DNA of 64,000 nt. Source: Anaerovibrio lipolyticus DSM 3074. Its GTDB lineage: Bacteria; Bacillota; Negativicutes; Selenomonadales; Selenomonadaceae. The stretch spans positions 62,001-126,000 of the forward strand of contig NZ_FQYW01000004.1 of the NCBI RefSeq assembly GCF_900141865.1, read 5' to 3'. Shown piece after piece: positions 37,423 through 45,262 of this stretch. The notes beneath the pieces were generated by a model. That model saw only the letters and a program-made list of their open reading frames with translations. It did not search any database and had not been told where the DNA came from. How positions within the stretch are numbered: the first letter of the stretch is position 1; the number at the start of each line of letters is the position of its first letter. Position numbers and translations under genes: made by a program.

Positions 37423-38303
37423 TATGCCTTATTCCCCTTTCCCATCATTGGATAACCCAGCTCCTCACGCTGCTTCAGGTAGCATGCGGCGCACATACGG
37501 GCGAGCTTACGAACGCGGCCGATGAAGGCAGCACGCTCAGATACGGAAATAGCACCACGGGCATCCAACATATTGAATGCATGGGAGCACTTTAATACAT
37601 AGTCATAGGCTGGATGAACATAGCCCTTTTCGATTATGCGAACAGCCTCTTTTTCATACTTGTCGAAAAGCTCAAAGAGCAAATCTGCGTCGGAGAGATC
37701 GAAGGCATAGGTGGACTGCTCAAACTCATTCTGATGGAATACATCACCATAGGTGTAATTGCCAACCCACTGAATGTCATATACATTCTCAACGCCCTGA
37801 ATGTACATGGCAAGACGCTCCAGACCATAGGTAATTTCAACGGCAGTTGGCTTAATATCCTGACTGCCCACCTGCTGGAAATAGGTGAACTGGGTGATTT
37901 CCATACCATCAAGCCATACCTCCCAGCCCAGGCCCCAGGCACCAAGAGTTGGAGATTCCCAGTTATCCTCTACAAAGCGGATATCATGCTCCTTAGGGTT
38001 GATGCCAAGACGCTCCAGAGATGCCAGATAAAGCTCCTGAATATTGTCAGGGGATGGCTTCATAATAACCTGGAACTGATGATGCTGATAAAGACGGTTT
38101 GGATTGTCACCATAACGGCCATCTGCCGGACGGCGGGAAGGCTCCACATAGGCCACATTCCAAGGCTCAGGTCCAAGAACTCTGAGGAAAGTGAATGGGT
38201 TCATGGTTCCGGCACCCTTTTCTACGTCATAAGGTTCGCCCAAAATACAGCCCTGTTCGGACCAGAACTGCTGAAGGGCCAGGATTATTTCCTGATATTT
38301 CAT
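37422..38303 (-). CDS. glyQ: Glycyl-tRNA synthetase alpha subunit
   Basis: Catalytic class II alpha chain that activates glycine. Clear motifs: [20 protein letters not shown] near the N-terminus, [20 protein letters not shown] (motif 2 region), [18 protein letters not shown] (motif 3). The length of 293 is normal. It is the first gene after the T-box leader. Confidence 0.98.
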   Translation of the reverse strand: MKYQEIILALQQFWSEQGCILGEPYDVEKGAGTMNPFTFLRVLGPEPWNVAYVEPSRRPADGRYGDNPNRLYQHHQFQVIMKPSPDNIQELYLASLERLGINPKEHDIRFVEDNWESPTLGAWGLGWEVWLDGMEITQFTYFQQVGSQDIKPTAVEITYGLERLAMYIQGVENVYDIQWVGNYTYGDVFHQNEFEQSTYAFDLSDADLLFELFDKYEKEAVRIIEKGYVHPAYDYVLKCSHAFNMLDARGAISVSERAAFIGRVRKLARMCAACYLKQREELGYPMMGKGNKA

Positions 38304-38343
38304 AAGAGTCTGCCTCCTTCTGATTTGTTACAGAAACAATAAA

Positions 38344-38383
38344 AAACGCCCCTGTAACATCGGTTAATAATGTTACAGGGACG
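38344..38383 (-). terminator. T-box terminator of glyQS
   Basis: Minus strand CCCTGTAACAT / ATGTTACAGGG hairpin followed by GCGTTTTTTATTG. It competes with the antiterminator formed with the conserved T-box sequence just upstream. Confidence 0.93.
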
Positions 38384-38691
38384 AGATAACCCGCGGTTCC
38401 ACCCTGCTTGAATGCCAAAGCATTCCGCCTCAATGGATATTTACTTACGCTCCAAAGTGCCATTCGTCCCAACAGCAGGCTCGCACCACCCCTGCATCGC
38501 TTGATAGGAACTGTCACGGAGTAAATCCTAGGATATTGCGAAGAATAAATATTTACTGTCTAGGCGGAGAAGTGAGTCATAGTGGTGCTATGACGAAGGA
38601 CGACAACGCAGACAGTGAATATTTAGGCAAGCAAGATACAGGAGTTATTCCGTGACAGTTCCTAAAGGACTACTCCTCTTCTTCATCGCTA
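38384..38691 (-). promoter_or_regulatory. Glycine T-box leader of glyQS
   Basis: tRNA-sensing leader that allows read-through when uncharged tRNA-Gly is present. The conserved T-box AGGGTGGAACCGCGGG is at 38390-38405, the terminator follows, and upstream are GATGAAGAAGAGGAGTAG and the GGGGTGGTGCGAGCC block with ACTTTGGAGC typical of T-box leaders. The expected peripheral stem between AGGAGTAG and AAGCGATG carries a 158-base nested palindrome (38506-38663). The glycine specifier codon cannot be fixed by eye. Identity as a glycine T-box follows from the downstream genes. Confidence 0.92.
38506..38663. repeat. Nested palindrome inside the glyQS T-box leader
   Basis: Arms AGGAACTGTCACGGA (38506-38520) and TCCGTGACAGTTCCT (38649-38663) are a perfect 15-bp inverted repeat. 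Inside lie a second pair, TAAATATTTACTGTC with GACAGTGAATATTTA (one mismatch), and at the centre GTCATAG / CTATGAC. The central AGGCGGAGAAGTGAGTCAT loosely recalls the GGGCGAAGCGAGTTATGA of repeat copy D, but this is weak and the relation is unproven. Confidence 0.8.
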
Positions 38692-38697
38692 AGAGGA

Positions 38698-38726
38698 ATT
38701 TTAGCAAAATACCAGTTCACTGTCAA
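38698..38726 (-). promoter_or_regulatory. Promoter of the glyQS leader
   Basis: Minus strand TTGACA (38721-38726), a 17-base spacer and TAAAAT (38698-38703), with TG one base before the -10. The predicted start is near 38691, just before the first leader hairpin. Confidence 0.88.
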
Positions 38727-38779
38727 GAAAGTTAACGAGGCGGTACAGGTAGCTTTTCGCGAAATATAATACAGCCATG

Positions 38780-39529
38780 CTATTTTCTAAATACAAACAA
38801 ATATTCATGTGCTATCAGTAAAAAATTGTATTTCACACTATTTGTTTTCCAATATCCTGTAGCACGACAATTATGTTGCTCTTTGATAATTAGTTCCTTC
38901 AATTTGAACCCCGCTTCTTCAAAAATCTTCATCACACCAAAAGACATTGGCACCATATTGCCTTTTTTACGGGTATCTCCCATAAGTATGGCACAAAATT
39001 TATCCTTTTTAAGAATACGATAGCTTTCTGCTGCTACTTTCTTCATTTCTTCCAAAAAATCTTTGACTTTTAACAATGAGAGATCTTCTGGTATATCTTC
39101 GCTATATTTTATAATATCCGCATACGGGGGATGCGTACAAATGAGGTCTATACTTTCATCATCAATAAAATCTAAATTACGGGCATCACCTTTATATAAT
39201 GAAACTTTGCCATTAGCCCCCTCATGTTCAAATGCTATCTTTTCTTTACAACGAGTGATTGCATTCTCATTAACATCTACACCAATAATATCCCTATTGA
39301 GTAATTTGGCTTCAACAAGAGTAGTACCGCCACCAGTGAACTGGTCTATAATCAAATCATTTTCCGTAGAATAACGTAATATTATATTTCGCGGAATATA
39401 CGGAGACCAATTCCCACGCCACTTGGCATCATGAGTAGCCCAATCACCACGTTTAGGAAAGGACCAATGGGTAGTCATTTCCAGATTAAAATCATCTGGC
39501 TCCCATTTTCTTATTATCTTTTCTGCCAC
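38780..39529 (-). CDS. DNA methyltransferase of the restriction-modification island
   Basis: SAM-dependent amino-methyltransferase (N6-adenine or N4-cytosine class). The SAM-binding motif (DQFTGGGTTLVEAKLL, about residues 60-75) comes before the catalytic motif THPPYADIIKYS (about 131-142), followed by AILMGDTRKKG. This order and the HPPY variant differ from DpnA, the second methylase of the pneumococcal DpnII system, so it is not a simple DpnA counterpart. The start is GTG, three bases after the nuclease stop. Base composition is visibly richer in A/T than the housekeeping genes around the island. Confidence 0.87.
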   Translation of the reverse strand: MAEKIIRKWEPDDFNLEMTTHWSFPKRGDWATHDAKWRGNWSPYIPRNIILRYSTENDLIIDQFTGGGTTLVEAKLLNRDIIGVDVNENAITRCKEKIAFEHEGANGKVSLYKGDARNLDFIDDESIDLICTHPPYADIIKYSEDIPEDLSLLKVKDFLEEMKKVAAESYRILKKDKFCAILMGDTRKKGNMVPMSFGVMKIFEEAGFKLKELIIKEQHNCRATGYWKTNSVKYNFLLIAHEYLFVFRK

Positions 39530-39531
39530 AA

Positions 39532-40464
39532 TTATACCCCAAATTCTATCTTAATCATTTCTTCCAGCATTCCACTTTTAGCCAGATTATAATTCATTAA
39601 GTACTTCAAATATTTAAATCCTTTAGCTAGTTGATTAGTTGTTCCTTTCCAACAATTTCCATCTGTTATCAGTGCAAATTTAATTCCTATTTTTCCCAAA
39701 TCATCCTGTCGTCTAATATAAGCATCTATTATTTCTTCAGGTTTTGAACCACCACCATTATAGAAATTAACTTCAATATTCAAACATTTTGTATATTTTT
39801 TATTTACTATGATAAAGTCAGCTTTTCTATTTTCTTCATCATCACTGATATTAACCCCAAACTTTTTCAAGTATTTAAACTTTTTCTGTGAAAGCAGTAG
39901 CAAATCATATTTAGCACACACTCTACTGATTAATGGCTCACATGCTAATTCAAATGCTTTACCGCCCCTATTTTTCCTGCCATTTGAATCCATACCCACT
40001 AATACGCCGGTAATATAGTCCCAGACGCTTTTTTCCAATAAATTTTGGAACAAAGACTTCAAGCCCATTTTGACAAAAAAATCATAATAAGTATCTATTA
40101 CATCGAAATTGCAACATTCTTTAAATGTATCACCATTAAAGTTAAATGTACCAAAATCATCACCATCAATTTCATTACCGATTATTTTTAGGGACTCATT
40201 TTTTATTACAGATTCCCTTTCAGTCTTTGCAAGTGCAAACAAAAAAGGAAAAACTTCCACAACAGAAGGTAGTTTAACTAACAATTCACGAAATTTGTTC
40301 TTAATTAATTCCTCATCACAATGTATCAAAACATCCATTGCATGAATTTCAACTTGGTATTTATCTAATCCTGTAATATTAGACCAGTCGACATAATAAT
40401 TATAGCCCCTATTGGTATCTAAAAGTCCTTGCTCAAATTTTTGTGCTATCTCATCTATTTCCAT
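39532..40464 (-). CDS. DpnII-family type II restriction endonuclease (GATC)
   Basis: Restriction nuclease resembling DpnB (R.DpnII), which cuts unmethylated GATC. From memory of R.DpnII, two blocks align well: DYITGVLVGMDSNGRKNRGG (DYVTGVEVGMDTNGRKNRTG in DpnII) and the catalytic IEVNFYNGGGSKPEE (IEVNFYSGSGSKLNE). A preceding ADFIIV supplies the acidic residue of a PD-(D/E)xK-type site. At 310 residues it is slightly longer than DpnII. It starts directly on the dam stop (TAAATG), with GGGAG upstream. Confidence 0.9.
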   Translation of the reverse strand: MEIDEIAQKFEQGLLDTNRGYNYYVDWSNITGLDKYQVEIHAMDVLIHCDEELIKNKFRELLVKLPSVVEVFPFLFALAKTERESVIKNESLKIIGNEIDGDDFGTFNFNGDTFKECCNFDVIDTYYDFFVKMGLKSLFQNLLEKSVWDYITGVLVGMDSNGRKNRGGKAFELACEPLISRVCAKYDLLLLSQKKFKYLKKFGVNISDDEENRKADFIIVNKKYTKCLNIEVNFYNGGGSKPEEIIDAYIRRQDDLGKIGIKFALITDGNCWKGTTNQLAKGFKYLKYLMNYNLAKSGMLEEMIKIEFGV

Positions 40465-41376
40465 TTATTTTTTCTCCCTATTAGTTACCAATATTTCTGT
40501 TATCTTACCTCTTTTAGAACTTTTACTATTGATCATTCTATTGGCATATACTCTGTTCACCTTATAATTCATGTATAAATCATCAAAAAAATCATCATCT
40601 GGATTTACATTTTTCGGATCTGAATTACTCAATAAACATATCGCTCCTTTTCTACAAAGCTTGTCATAATATTTTGCCAAGTTTTCCTGCTCTATATCAC
40701 CAAATCCATTTTCTGTATACGATGTAAAACCTGCTGTTTCTGTAATAGGTCTATATGGCGGATCAAAATAGACAAATGTATGATCATCAATAAACTTATC
40801 AGACTCATAATATGGTGCACATACTATAATTACATTTTTCAATTTATTTGATACTGCACTAAGATTTTTTTCATCGCAAATTGTAGGATTTTTATATCGC
40901 CCTGCTGGAACGTTATATAACCCTTTTGAATTAACTCTATATAATCCATTAAAACAGGTTCTGTTAAGAAATATCATAAGCGCAGCCTTTTCAACCATGC
41001 TCGCCTCATCAGGATGTAATTTTAGATAGTTAAAGCGCATCCTTTTGTCTAAAAAAATTTCCTTACGCCCATAATTATCGGCTGACAAATATAATTCTTC
41101 TAATTCTCCCAATTTCTCTACGAGAGAATCAACATTATCCCTAATTGATATATAAGTATCAATTAGGTCAGAATTGATATCACTAATATATATTGCTTCA
41201 AGTTCATAATTATTTAATATATGAAACAGTACTGCACCGCCCCCCACAAAAGGTTCAGCATATTTAGTAATATTTTTATCATCAAACGGCAAGTATTCAT
41301 CTATTTCATCTAATAATTGAGTTTTTCCGCCAGCCCACTTTAAAAATGGCTTAACCGCTTCAATTTGTGTCGGCAT
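40465..41376 (-). CDS. Dam-type DNA adenine methylase (GATC, M.DpnII-like)
   Basis: D12-class N6-adenine methyltransferase that would protect GATC sites from the neighbouring nuclease. Motif I is PFLKWAGGKTQLL at the N-terminus, with YAEPFVGGGAVLFH after it; the catalytic motif is VYFDPPYRPI. The reading frame extends to a TTG at 41394, but GAGGTGG lies just before the ATG at 41376, which is preferred (304 residues). It is the first gene of the three-gene island. Confidence 0.93.
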   Translation of the reverse strand: MPTQIEAVKPFLKWAGGKTQLLDEIDEYLPFDDKNITKYAEPFVGGGAVLFHILNNYELEAIYISDINSDLIDTYISIRDNVDSLVEKLGELEELYLSADNYGRKEIFLDKRMRFNYLKLHPDEASMVEKAALMIFLNRTCFNGLYRVNSKGLYNVPAGRYKNPTICDEKNLSAVSNKLKNVIIVCAPYYESDKFIDDHTFVYFDPPYRPITETAGFTSYTENGFGDIEQENLAKYYDKLCRKGAICLLSNSDPKNVNPDDDFFDDLYMNYKVNRVYANRMINSKSSKRGKITEILVTNREKK

Positions 41377-41394
41377 ATGTTCCACCTCATTCAA

Positions 41395-41590
41395 AATATC
41401 ACGCTATTAATTTCAAATATATTTTAATGAATTTGCGCTTAATTGTAAATATTTTAAAATAAAAAATCAAATATCATTAATTATATTTTAAATTAATTGT
41501 TAATATATGCTTTTATCAAAATTATGCAATAATTAATAAACTACATTGTACCATAATGAAGTAGGTACGCAATTTCAATAAATTTATAGC
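41395..41590. other. AT-rich gene-free spacer upstream of the methylase
   Basis: About 195 bases made almost entirely of A and T with no ORF. It must contain the promoter of the restriction-modification genes; many TATAAT-like stretches are present and none can be singled out. Confidence 0.5.
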
Positions 41591-41620
41591 AAAAACTGCC
41601 CCACAAACCGTGAGGCAGTT
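41591..41620 (-). terminator. Terminator after tRNA-Arg
   Basis: Minus strand AACTGCC(T)CAC / GTG(G)GGCAGTT hairpin followed by TTTG, 15 bases past the tRNA CCA end. Confidence 0.8.
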
Positions 41621-41634
41621 GAATAGCTAAAACT

Positions 41635-41709
41635 TGGTGCGCTCGGCGGGAGTCGAACCCACGCTTTCAGCTCCGGAGGCTAACGTCCTATCCACTGGAC
41701 TACGAGCGC
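41635..41709 (-). tRNA. tRNA-Arg (anticodon CCG), CCA encoded
   Basis: A full cloverleaf can be drawn on the minus strand: acceptor GCGCTCG/CGAGCGC, D stem GTCC/GGAC, anticodon stem TTAGC/GCTGA with loop CTCCGGA (anticodon CCG, reading CGG), T stem GTGGG/CCCGC with loop TTCGACT, discriminator A and a genomic CCA. It borders the restriction-modification island. Confidence 0.95.
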
Positions 41710-41801
41710 AAATATAAAGTCATTGCGGAATGAAAATTCTCACAAGGGACATTATACCATCCAGTGGCTTAATCCGCAAGAGAAAGTCAGCACAGCAAAG
41801 G

Positions 41802-42605
41802 CTAACGGACAAAGCGTGGTTTTAACAGCAAGGTTATAAAGAAAATCAAAGCAGATATTACCACAATGGTGGCACCGGCAGCCATATTGAAATGGTATGC
41901 CAACATAAGTCCCGAAATGCCGGAAATCATGGCACTGCCGATGGATACAGCGTGATACTGCTTTACGCTGTTGGACACGTTGCGGGCAGCAGCAGCAGGA
42001 AGCACCAGCAGGGAATTAATAATCAAAAGACCTACCCACTGAATACTGATGGCCACCACCACCGCCACCATGGCGGCAAAGATCCCCTCCGTAAGCATCA
42101 CATCAATACCACGGCTGCGGGCAAAGGACTGGTTGATGCTTAGCACCAGCAGCTTATTGAACATCAGCCCCCAAATGACAAACACCAGCACCAGCACCAA
42201 AAGCAGGGAACCTAACTCCTGGGTAGTAATGCTCAACACATCACCAATAAGGTAATTGCTGAATTTATTAAAGCCGCCACCATAAGACATCATCATAAGG
42301 CCCAGAGCAATACCAGTAGATGAAAACACCCCGATAATGGTATCTGTGGAGGCTGAGCTTTTATTTTTAATCCAGGTAATAAGCAGGGCAAATACAACAG
42401 AAAACAATATCAGCGACTCCATCGGAGATATAATCCCCACCACCGCACCAATGGCCAGGCCCGTAAAAGCGCCATGTCCCAAGGAATCCGAAAAGAAGGC
42501 CATGCGATTTGATACCACCATGGTACTCAGCAAGCCAAACAGCGGGGTTATGAGAAGAACTGCCAGAAAGGCATTTTTCATAAAATCGTACTCAAGCCAT
42601 TCCAT
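41802..42605 (-). CDS. Metal ABC transporter permease (ZnuB/MntB type)
   Basis: Inner-membrane channel of a zinc- or manganese-type ABC importer (ABC-3 family). It has about eight hydrophobic segments and the family-specific SNRMAFFSDSLGHGAFTGLAIG region near residues 31-52, quoted here only in part as FFSDSLGHGAFTGLA. The length of 267 is normal. Its start overlaps the stop of the ATPase gene by one base. No substrate-binding protein gene adjoins it. Confidence 0.9.
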   Translation of the reverse strand: MEWLEYDFMKNAFLAVLLITPLFGLLSTMVVSNRMAFFSDSLGHGAFTGLAIGAVVGIISPMESLILFSVVFALLITWIKNKSSASTDTIIGVFSSTGIALGLMMMSYGGGFNKFSNYLIGDVLSITTQELGSLLLVLVLVFVIWGLMFNKLLVLSINQSFARSRGIDVMLTEGIFAAMVAVVVAISIQWVGLLIINSLLVLPAAAARNVSNSVKQYHAVSIGSAMISGISGLMLAYHFNMAAGATIVVISALIFFITLLLKPRFVR

Positions 42606-43480
42606 TATTCCTCATCCCCCTCTGCTTCTGCACAATCAGGACAGCCACAGCCCTGCTGATGCTTTTTCTTCTTATGCTCAACCCAAACAAAGCCGGTACC
42701 TCCGTGATTGACACCGCCCTCTGTAAGCATACCAAAAATCCTTCGGGTTCTGCTGTCATGGAAAACCTCCTCTGGGGTGCCGGAGCATACCACGCCCTTA
42801 TTCATGAGCACCACCTGATCAGCATGACGGGCCACCATATTAAGATCGTGGGATATGAGGATAATGGCCATATCCTCGTTGTTCTGCAAATCCTCCAAAA
42901 TATTATAGAAGATTTCCAGACCATTCTGGTCCACACCAGATACTGGCTCATCCAAAAGGAGAATGTCCGGCATTGGATTTAGGGCCAAGGCCAAAAGCAC
43001 CCTCTGAAGCTCTCCACCGGAAAGAGCCCCCAAACGGCGATCAATGAGATCAGCCGCCTTAACCCGTTTCAGGCTTTCCTCCACTTCCTTGCGAATATTG
43101 GAGGGCAAAAGCCATATAGGACGGTGGGAGCGACAGGTGGAAAACAAATCCAGCACCGTAATTGGGGCACTTACATCAAATTTCAGATACTGGGGAACGT
43201 AGCCGATAATTGGCTTTCCCGTATGCTTCCCCTTGGCATCGGCATATTTTAAGGTTCCGGTGTGACTAATCTCCCCCAAAATAGCCCTGAGAAGAGTGCT
43301 TTTCCCCGCTCCATTTGGTCCAATAACAGCCGTAAGCTGACCACAATGGACATGAAGATTCACATCCTCAAATATAGTCAGCTTACCTACTTTAACTGTG
43401 AAATTTTCGATTTTGGTACAGCACAGCTTGGAGCAGTCATTGCCCTCTCCTTTAGTGTGCCTAAATAATCTTTTCAGCAT
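42605..43480 (-). CDS. Metal ABC transporter ATP-binding protein (ZnuC type) with Cys/His tail
   Basis: ATPase of the metal importer. Walker A GPNGAGKST is near residue 55, the signature LSGGELQRVLLAL and Walker B DILLLDEPVSGVDQ follow. The C-terminus (about 262-291) is unusual: HKKKKHQQGCGCPDC followed by AEAEGDEE, a His/Cys/acid cluster that could bind metal. An N-terminal CSKLCCTK is also Cys-rich. Metal type (Zn, Mn or Fe) cannot be told from sequence alone. A 31-base imperfect palindrome at 43588-43618 lies upstream. Confidence 0.9.
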   Translation of the reverse strand: MLKRLFRHTKGEGNDCSKLCCTKIENFTVKVGKLTIFEDVNLHVHCGQLTAVIGPNGAGKSTLLRAILGEISHTGTLKYADAKGKHTGKPIIGYVPQYLKFDVSAPITVLDLFSTCRSHRPIWLLPSNIRKEVEESLKRVKAADLIDRRLGALSGGELQRVLLALALNPMPDILLLDEPVSGVDQNGLEIFYNILEDLQNNEDMAIILISHDLNMVARHADQVVLMNKGVVCSGTPEEVFHDSRTRRIFGMLTEGGVNHGGTGFVWVEHKKKKHQQGCGCPDCAEAEGDEE

Positions 43481-43510
43481 ATTATTCTTCCTGCTTTATA
43501 ATACAGAATC

Positions 43511-43560
43511 ATTGGGAGATGTACTGGGGAACGCTCTCGCTCACTAGTACATCTCCCAAT
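43511..43560. repeat. 50-bp palindrome upstream of the metal ABC operon
   Basis: Arms ATTGGGAGATGTACT and AGTACATCTCCCAAT are a perfect 15-bp inverted repeat around the 20-base loop GGGGAACGCTCTCGCTCACT. No T-run follows on either strand. It lies in the leader of the ZnuC-like gene, about 30 bases before its start codon, so it could be a leader hairpin. Confidence 0.8.
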
Positions 43561-43587
43561 ATTCCTTAACACATAAAACTACTCTAC

Positions 43588-43618
43588 ATTCAGTCAGAAT
43601 ATAGAATGCTAACTGAAT
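43588..43618. promoter_or_regulatory. Possible operator upstream of the metal ABC operon
   Basis: Imperfect inverted repeat ATTCAGTCAG - 11 bases - CTAACTGAAT (one mismatch per arm pair). Its size and A/T-rich centre resemble sites for dimeric metal regulators, but it does not match a consensus I can name with confidence. It might equally be the remains of a terminator of the upstream ABC-2 operon. Confidence 0.3.
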
Positions 43619-43629
43619 AGGCCTACAAT

Positions 43630-44367
43630 TTACTTTAACTGATCGCGAAAGGCCTTGTTGCCTAATATAAAACCTATTATAGCATAAACCACCAACACCG
43701 CAACTGACTCCAAAGCCACGGGGCTCTGGGTGGAAATCCCTCTTAAAAGATAGGAGGTATGGGTCAGTGGTAACACATCGATGAACCAGCGAAGAACCTC
43801 CGGCAAGGTCCGCGTACTGAAAAATGTACCACACAAAAAGGACATGGGCAACAGCACATAGGTATTCACCTGGGACAGCTCCTCATAGCTGTCCATTTTC
43901 ATGGCGGCGAAAAATCCCACCTCGGCAAATATTACACAATTTAATATGAGAATCCCCACAAACAACGGAGTAATATTGAGATTTGCCCCAAAGGCCAGTG
44001 CCAAAATCATAATAATAGCGGAGGAAATAAGTCCCCGCAGCACAGCTGCCAAAATCTTGCCGATAATAAAGGCATTAAAGCGCATAGGAGCAATTATATA
44101 TTCCCCAATGCTTCTGTGATAAATACGCTCAGTACAAAGAGGAGTAAGGCTGTTGTAGCTGATATTCATGGAGTTTAAGGCCATAATACCAGGTACTAAA
44201 AAATCCAGATATGAGCCGGAGCCCACCTGGATGTTCCGCCCCAAGCCCCAGCCAAAGGCCACCAAATACAGCATAGGGGCCACCATGCGGCTAAGGATAA
44301 ACTTTGGCAGACGTCGTTTCAATACCACCCAGTCACGCCAAAAGACGGTACAAATATCCTGCAGCAT
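43630..44367 (-). CDS. ABC-2 type transporter permease
   Basis: Membrane subunit of an ABC exporter, 245 residues with about six hydrophobic segments and the ABC-2 signature region (PLSFLCGTFFSTRTLPEVLR then WFIDVLPLTHTSYLLRG). Proteins of this type move drugs, polysaccharides or other small molecules; the substrate here is unknown. The ATG overlaps the stop of the partner ATPase gene by one base. Immediately upstream lie tonB-exbD-exbB. Confidence 0.88.
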   Translation of the reverse strand: MLQDICTVFWRDWVVLKRRLPKFILSRMVAPMLYLVAFGWGLGRNIQVGSGSYLDFLVPGIMALNSMNISYNSLTPLCTERIYHRSIGEYIIAPMRFNAFIIGKILAAVLRGLISSAIIMILALAFGANLNITPLFVGILILNCVIFAEVGFFAAMKMDSYEELSQVNTYVLLPMSFLCGTFFSTRTLPEVLRWFIDVLPLTHTSYLLRGISTQSPVALESVAVLVVYAIIGFILGNKAFRDQLK

Positions 44368-45233
44368 TATACCCCCTCCTTTCTGCCGGTGAGCTCAATG
44401 AAGGCATCCTCCAGATTTGTTCTTCTGATATGTGCCCCATGCTCCAATGTTCCCGCAAAGGCTGCCGCCTCCTGACGGCTTTCAAAGAACTGATACTGAT
44501 GCCCATCCACATCATCCCATTCCACCGTAATCCGTCCCAGGCTTTTACAAAAGGCCTCAGGGGTATCAATGGCAATCAGTTTTCCCTTGTTCACAATAGC
44601 CACCCGATTGCATAAAGCCTCCGCCTCCTCAATGTAATGGGTTGTAATAATAACCGTGGTTCCCTTCCCCGCCAAAGCTCTGATAAGCTCCCAAATACGA
44701 CGGCGCACCTGGGGATCCAAGGCCACGGTAGGCTCGTCCATAAAGAGAATCTTAGGCTCATGGATAAGGGAACGGGCAATAAGAAGACGACGCTTCATAC
44801 CTCCGGAAAGAGAACGGGGCATACGATTAATGGTATCCCCCAGCTCCACAAATTCCAGCATTTCCTGAATGCGCTGTTTGCGCTTTTCAGAGCTCATGTG
44901 GTGAAGGCGTCCATGAAGCTCCATATTCTCCCCTACAGTAAGGTCGTTGTCAAAATTAATATGCTGTGGCACCACACCAATGAGTTTTTTTATTTCCAAC
45001 GGATTTTTTTTGATGGATTCACCATTATAATAAATTTCTCCAAGGGTAGGTTTAGTTTCCATAGTAAGCATGCGAATAGTGGTGGTTTTTCCGGCACCAT
45101 TTGGCCCCAAAATACCAAAAATCTCCCCTGGCTTTACATGAAGGGAAAGATTATCCACTGCCCGCTTGGTAACTGTTTTCTTATCTTTATTTTTTACTTG
45201 AAATTCCTTTATAAGGCCTTGAATCTTTATCAT
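44367..45233 (-). CDS. ABC-2 type transporter ATP-binding protein
   Basis: ATPase partner of the ABC-2 permease. Walker A GPNGAGKTTTIRML near residue 43, signature LSGGMKRRLLIARSL, Walker B ILFMDEPTVALDPQ, and switch His in TTHYIEEAE. The length of 288 includes a C-terminal extension (about 225-288) typical of DrrA-like exporters. It sits between tonB and the permease and may share their transcript; the link to TonB is only positional. Confidence 0.9.
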   Translation of the reverse strand: MIKIQGLIKEFQVKNKDKKTVTKRAVDNLSLHVKPGEIFGILGPNGAGKTTTIRMLTMETKPTLGEIYYNGESIKKNPLEIKKLIGVVPQHINFDNDLTVGENMELHGRLHHMSSEKRKQRIQEMLEFVELGDTINRMPRSLSGGMKRRLLIARSLIHEPKILFMDEPTVALDPQVRRRIWELIRALAGKGTTVIITTHYIEEAEALCNRVAIVNKGKLIAIDTPEAFCKSLGRITVEWDDVDGHQYQFFESRQEAAAFAGTLEHGAHIRRTNLEDAFIELTGRKEGV

Positions 45234-45262
45234 AAATGGGTACTCCGTAAAAAAATACTATA

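Noticed and set aside
38780-39529. Reading the third gene of the R-M island as DpnA
   Set aside because: Motif order and the HPPY motif do not fit DpnA, which has a DPPY motif before its SAM motif.
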